A stretch of 9,537 bases of DNA from Chloroflexota bacterium (GTDB lineage Bacteria > Chloroflexota > Chloroflexia > JAMDCE01), in NCBI GenBank assembly GCA_023489135.1, contig JAMDCE010000441.1, positions 1 through 9,537 of the forward strand, read 5' to 3'. The translations under genes were made by a program, and so were the position numbers. Under the pieces are notes generated by a model. The model searched no databases. It saw nothing but the letters and a program-made list of their open reading frames with translations, and was not told the DNA's origin. Shown here one piece after another: positions 7,535 through 9,537 of this stretch (positions are counted from its first letter, which is position 1; every line of letters begins with the position of its first letter).

Positions 7535-7652
7535 AGCCGTCAGCAATTAGCTTTCAGCTATCAGAAGGGGGCAAGGGCGTATTCCTGGTCCTCCATTCTT
7601 CACCCTCAATCCGGTCGTCGTCGCCCGGTGATGGCTGATTGCTGACCGCTCT
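7533..7652. repeat. MITE-like inverted repeat element with 7-bp periodic arms
   Basis: A 120-bp noncoding element between the hydrolase and the RidA-family gene. The right arm (7629-7652), read as its complement, matches the left arm (7533-7563) at 22 of 24 positions if one 7-base unit, TTAGCTT (7547-7553), is treated as an extra copy in the left arm. Both arms are built of TCAGCnn-type heptads. A nested GGGCG (7575-7579) / CGCCC (7622-7626) pair lies inside. It has no ORF of its own, so if mobile it would depend on a transposase elsewhere. I recall similar TCAGC heptad repeats in intergenic regions of several anaerobes, but this was not checked. Confidence 0.7.
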
Positions 7653-7678
7653 TCGTCCCCTTCTCTTAATCGCCAAGA

Positions 7679-7693
7679 CGCGCTGATAGCGCG
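7679..7693. repeat. Short GC-rich inverted repeat upstream of the RidA-family gene
   Basis: CGCGCTGATAGCGCG has perfect 6-bp arms around GAT and ends 34 bases before the RidA-family start. It contains GCTGATAGC, so it may be a remnant heptad of the neighbouring repeat element, a small operator, or a weak hairpin. No T-run follows, so it is not a standard terminator. Confidence 0.4.
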
Positions 7694-7727
7694 CAGATTT
7701 CCGGGAATGTGCGAAAGGACGCAGACA

Positions 7728-8204
7728 ATGAGTGTGGAAGAGAAGCTTGCTGGGCTCGGGCTGAGGCTGCCCGAAATGCCAAGCCCGGCCGGGGCCTATG
7801 TTCGGGCGGTGCGGGTGCACGATCTTCTTTTTATTTCCGGTCAGCTTCCATGGGTGGCCGGCGAACTCAAATACCGGGGGGCTGTGGGTGCTGATCTCAC
7901 TGTTGAGGATGGTTATGAAGCCTCTAGAATATGCGCTCTTAATGCGTTGAGCGTCGTAAAGGGCGAAGCAGGAAGTTTGGAACGGATCGCCAGAATCGTG
8001 CGCGTTGCTGGATTCATACGAAGTGCCCCAGGTTTCGAGGATCAGCCCAAGGTCCTTAATGGCGCCTCCGAGTTGTTGGCGGAGGTGCTAGGCGAAATAG
8101 GTAAGCACAGCCGGCTCGCCGTGGGAGTCGCGGACTTACCCCTAGGTGCAGCGGTCGAACTTGAGCTCATCGCCCAGATCGGGGAGGAAGCTCCAGAAGG
8201 GTGA
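7728..8204 (+). CDS. RidA/YjgF/YER057c/UK114 family protein
   Basis: Small soluble protein of 158 aa, longer than canonical RidA (about 128 aa), as in the subgroup with an N-terminal extension. Family features include [21 protein letters not shown], the central [36 protein letters not shown], the segment [26 protein letters not shown] and the C-terminal [25 protein letters not shown]. Canonical RidA hydrolyses reactive enamine/imine intermediates using an Arg in the VARLPKD segment. The aligned position here is Asp (VADLPLG), so imine deaminase activity is doubtful, although family members without that Arg exist. The start ATG at 7728 has AAAGGA 8 bases upstream; the upstream in-frame ATG at 7707 lacks a site. 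It is the last gene of the rightward group. The next gene converges 17 bases away. Confidence 0.9.
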   Translation: MSVEEKLAGLGLRLPEMPSPAGAYVRAVRVHDLLFISGQLPWVAGELKYRGAVGADLTVEDGYEASRICALNALSVVKGEAGSLERIARIVRVAGFIRSAPGFEDQPKVLNGASELLAEVLGEIGKHSRLAVGVADLPLGAAVELELIAQIGEEAPEG

Positions 8205-8221
8205 TCTCCCGGAAAGACCAG

Positions 8222-8389
8222 TTACTTTCCCAGCGCAGCAACCACGCTAGGGACAACCAGCAGGGCCAGGCCAACGGCCAGGACGGCCAGCCATACCAGA
8301 CGTTTTCTTGCATTCGATGATCGGCGCCGTGAACGATTACCGGAAGGCTGAGCCGACATCGAAACTGACCGCTTCTTCTTGTTACTCAT
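8222..8389 (-). CDS. Hypothetical 55-aa basic single-span membrane protein
   Basis: Not recognised as a named family. From the ATG at 8389, a highly basic hydrophilic N-terminus (MSNKKKRSV, then GNRSRRRSSNARKR) precedes one strong membrane span (VWLAVLAVGLALLVVPSVVAAL) with almost nothing after it, so it is probably a tail-anchored protein with the basic segment in the cytoplasm. The ribosome site is weak (GGGAT before the ATG). An upstream in-frame ATG at 8440 would add 17 residues but has no ribosome site and lies within 9 bases of the nested hairpin at 8449-8499. It converges on the RidA-family gene. The clear amphipathic/hydrophobic organisation supports a real gene, but no function can be given. 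Confidence 0.6.
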   Translation of the reverse strand: MSNKKKRSVSMSAQPSGNRSRRRSSNARKRLVWLAVLAVGLALLVVPSVVAALGK

Positions 8390-8448
8390 AAGTTCAATCC
8401 CAGTTGTGACCACCCAAGCGCAAGAGATATGGGCAACCATAGATTGAC

Positions 8449-8499
8449 GATAGGGCCTTGGAAAAGCAGCCGTTTTAGCTGCCCTCCTGGGGCCCTATC
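8449..8499 (-). terminator. Nested hairpin, candidate terminator or attenuator
   Basis: A 9-bp perfect outer stem (GATAGGGCC at 8449-8457 with GGCCCTATC at 8491-8499), extendable inward by wobble pairs, encloses a second hairpin with arms GCAGC and GCTGC (8466-8470, 8478-8482). On the minus strand the inner hairpin is followed directly by four T. It lies between the 44-aa gene and the 55-aa gene, so it could end the first transcript or modulate read-through into the second. Confidence 0.45.
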
Positions 8500-8560
8500 C
8501 TCACCTCGAGCCTTGGAGCGAGGCTAAAACAAATCCATCTCACCGGAGCAAGATACGCCC

Positions 8561-8695
8561 CTACGCTACATCCTCTGGAGGCTTGCTCAGCCTATAATCG
8601 ATCTCAGCCCATGCGAGCAGCAGGCCGATCGCGACGAAGGGCATAAGGATCATCACGGCGGTGGCGATGAGAAACCACTTAAGCACTTTGCGCAT
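8561..8695 (-). CDS. Hypothetical 44-aa single-span membrane protein
   Basis: Not recognised. The peptide starts MRKVLKWFLIATAVMILMPF, with a long hydrophobic span (about residues 6-30) and a charged C-terminal tail (EIDYRLSKPPEDVA), a positive-inside small membrane protein. The start is decided by an excellent ribosome site, AAAGGAGGAG at 8701-8710, ending 5 bases before the ATG. An ATG in frame at 8752 would add 19 residues, but it falls inside the candidate promoter. The gene has its own promoter (8724-8752). Together these make it one of the better supported very small genes in the window. It may share a transcript with the 55-aa membrane protein downstream. Confidence 0.7.
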   Translation of the reverse strand: MRKVLKWFLIATAVMILMPFVAIGLLLAWAEIDYRLSKPPEDVA

Positions 8696-8723
8696 TGCTT
8701 CTCCTCCTTTCATTTTGAGGTCC

Positions 8724-8752
8724 ATTCTATCACAGGCCGGTGAGCAAAGCAA
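8724..8752 (-). promoter_or_regulatory. Promoter of the 44-aa membrane protein gene
   Basis: On the minus strand, -35 TTGCTT (8752-8747), a 17-bp spacer and -10 TAGAAT (8729-8724) with an extended TGA just before it. The -10 matches five of six bases. The start of transcription would be near 8717, only a few bases before the strong ribosome site. Confidence 0.6.
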
Positions 8753-8928
8753 GTCTGAACGAAGTACGACCGGCCGCTGGCCAATCGTAGACGTGGGCGC
8801 GCAGGTAGGCCCCTGGTGTTCCTTAGGCTGAATAGCCCCCCGATAGAGGGAGGGAGGGAAGGGCTTAAGTCCGAGGTCTGCAAGGGTGCGCCTGTGCTTC
8901 GCTCCGACAAGATTAACCCAAGGTCGAT
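8753..8928. other. Intergenic region with a G-quadruplex-capable run
   Basis: No gene is supported in these 176 bases. At 8848-8863 the plus strand has four GGG runs with loops A, A and AA, which is a compact intramolecular G-quadruplex motif; a C6 run lies at 8836-8841. The minus-strand frame across 8710-8910 is R/P/S-rich and without a ribosome site, so it is probably chance. No tRNA or recognised RNA family is visible. Confidence 0.45.
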
Positions 8929-9171
8929 CTAAAGTGGCACCATGCAGGCAGTAGTTACGTCGTAGTACTCTCTGATTCCCAGGCTGCGGAGGGATAACCT
9001 GTTGGCGGGACTATCGCGGAGCTTCCACTTCCCTCGCTTCTGGAAGGAAAAGAAATCCAGTTGATCGCGGAAGGCGGCCTGGAACTGGTCCAGATAGGGT
9101 CCGAGATCGCTGACATAAAACACATTCCGTCGCCTTTCGATGACCGCATCGATTTGAAGTCTAGGAGCCAT
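8929..9171 (-). CDS. Hypothetical protein, 80 aa
   Basis: Not recognised. From the ATG at 9171 the product is soluble and rich in charged and aromatic residues (VFYVSDLGPYLDQFQAAF, QLDFFSFQKRGKWKLRD, IREYYDVTT), with a composition like a real protein rather than a shadow frame. GGAGG lies 9 bases upstream of this ATG. The same frame continues upstream to 9384 but turns Arg-rich there, so I start it at 9171. Its first 11 bases overlap the end of the upstream frame (9161-9490), which would allow translational coupling. Alternatively the two frames are one frameshifted gene. Confidence 0.45.
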   Translation of the reverse strand: MAPRLQIDAVIERRRNVFYVSDLGPYLDQFQAAFRDQLDFFSFQKRGKWKLRDSPANRLSLRSLGIREYYDVTTACMVPL

Positions 9172-9490
9172 AATGCTGGACCTCCATAGTCTCGCGCTGA
9201 CTGGACAAATGCCCCTCCTGAGCTCCAAAAGCAACGCACGCCAGGCGATCCTCGTCCCACAAACGCTCTTCACTGGATAAGACCGTCGCTTTCGCTGCAC
9301 ACGGCGAACCCAGGTGTTTACGTCCGCAATTTGGCCGACCGCCAACTTTGTTGGATGAATACAGCGAAAGGTGGCAGATGTCATTCGCGCGGTGAGGGCA
9401 ACACGTGACAGTCAACTCGGCCAGGATGTGATTTTCAGCACCGATTCGCGCACCGGTGCACGTCGCCTCATTCCAGCATACGAAAAGCAT
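9161..9490 (-). CDS. Hypothetical Cys/His-rich protein, 109 aa (possibly longer, window edge)
   Basis: Not recognised. Translation from the ATG at 9490, preceded at 6 bases by a strong AGGAGG site, gives 109 aa with eight Cys (5, 11, 30, 31, 39, 55, 64, 85) and six His, for example CCPHRANDICH and PNCGRKHLGSPC, which could hold a metal but match no pattern I know. The C-terminal third is acidic and protein-like. The frame stays open beyond the ATG to the window edge, so the gene might begin outside. It overlaps the next frame by 11 bases. Coding statistics by eye are only moderate, so it may be a decayed or spurious frame. Confidence 0.4.
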   Translation of the reverse strand: MLFVCWNEATCTGARIGAENHILAELTVTCCPHRANDICHLSLYSSNKVGGRPNCGRKHLGSPCAAKATVLSSEERLWDEDRLACVAFGAQEGHLSSQRETMEVQHYGS

Positions 9491-9512
9491 CGCCGTCCTC
9501 CTGAGGTATATT

Positions 9513-9522
9513 CCCCCCCCCC
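9513..9522. repeat. Homopolymer run of ten C
   Basis: C10 on the plus strand (G10 on the minus strand) lies 23 bases upstream of the ATG at 9490 and 7 bases before its ribosome site. Runs of this length are prone to slippage and to sequencing error. Confidence 0.9.
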
Positions 9523-9537
9523 ATCTTACGTCTTGGC

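Noticed and set aside
8210..8232. GGAAAG/CTTTCC hairpin between the RidA-family gene and the 55-aa gene
   Set aside because: The stem is only 6 bp with an 8-base loop and no T-run on either strand, so I do not call it a terminator.
8710..8910. 66-aa minus-strand frame upstream of the 44-aa gene
   Set aside because: It overlaps the promoter and ribosome site of that gene, lacks its own ribosome site and has a composition expected by chance.
8955..9260. 101-aa minus-strand frame
   Set aside because: It is Ser/Gly-rich in its second half and overlaps a frame with a far better start signal (8929-9171).

Overview
The window looks like a stretch of bacterial chromosome of moderately high GC (judged by eye, not computed). 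It has dense genes, strong Shine-Dalgarno sites, frequent GTG starts and several intergenic signals. No rRNA, tRNA, CRISPR array, transposase or phage gene is visible. A VanW-family envelope protein with a long Pro/Ser/Thr-rich tail, a secreted DUF11-like/multiheme cytochrome and a soluble PAS-GAF histidine kinase together suggest an anaerobic or facultative, probably monoderm lineage such as Chloroflexota. That placement is an inference from gene content and style, not from a marker gene.

Layout. At 19-900 (+) is a secreted protein with a DUF11-like beta-sandwich followed by three c-type heme sites. It converges on a soluble sensor histidine kinase (980-3004, -), and a perfect 14-bp-stem hairpin at 923-956 lies between them as a likely shared terminator. 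Upstream of the kinase on the same strand is a membrane-anchored VanW/YoaR-like protein (3143-5239, -). The roughly 300-bp divergent region 5240-5537 holds a candidate vanW-type promoter with a 15-bp palindrome over its -35 box, and an extended -10 promoter facing right.

Rightward from 5538 is a probable operon or gene neighbourhood: a Cys-based protein phosphatase (5538-6122), an SRPBCC-fold protein whose start overlaps it by ATGA (6119-6601), a UlaG-like metallo-beta-lactamase-fold hydrolase (6743-7534) and a RidA/YjgF-family protein (7728-8204). A MITE-like, heptad-periodic inverted repeat (7533-7652) sits between the last two and includes the final two bases of the hydrolase stop codon.

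From 8222 to the right edge all plausible genes are on the minus strand and unrecognised: a 55-aa and a 44-aa single-span membrane protein, separated by a nested hairpin, then a G-quadruplex-capable run, and then two overlapping reading frames (8929-9171 and 9161-9490) each preceded by a strong Shine-Dalgarno site. A run of ten C (ten G on the coding strand) lies just upstream of the last one, at the window edge.

How they may work together: the kinase, VanW protein and cytochrome suggest an envelope/redox sensing theme. The phosphatase-SRPBCC-hydrolase-RidA group looks like housekeeping or metabolite-repair functions. The small-protein region on the right is the least explained part. I did not find a clear complete novel defence or biosynthetic system.
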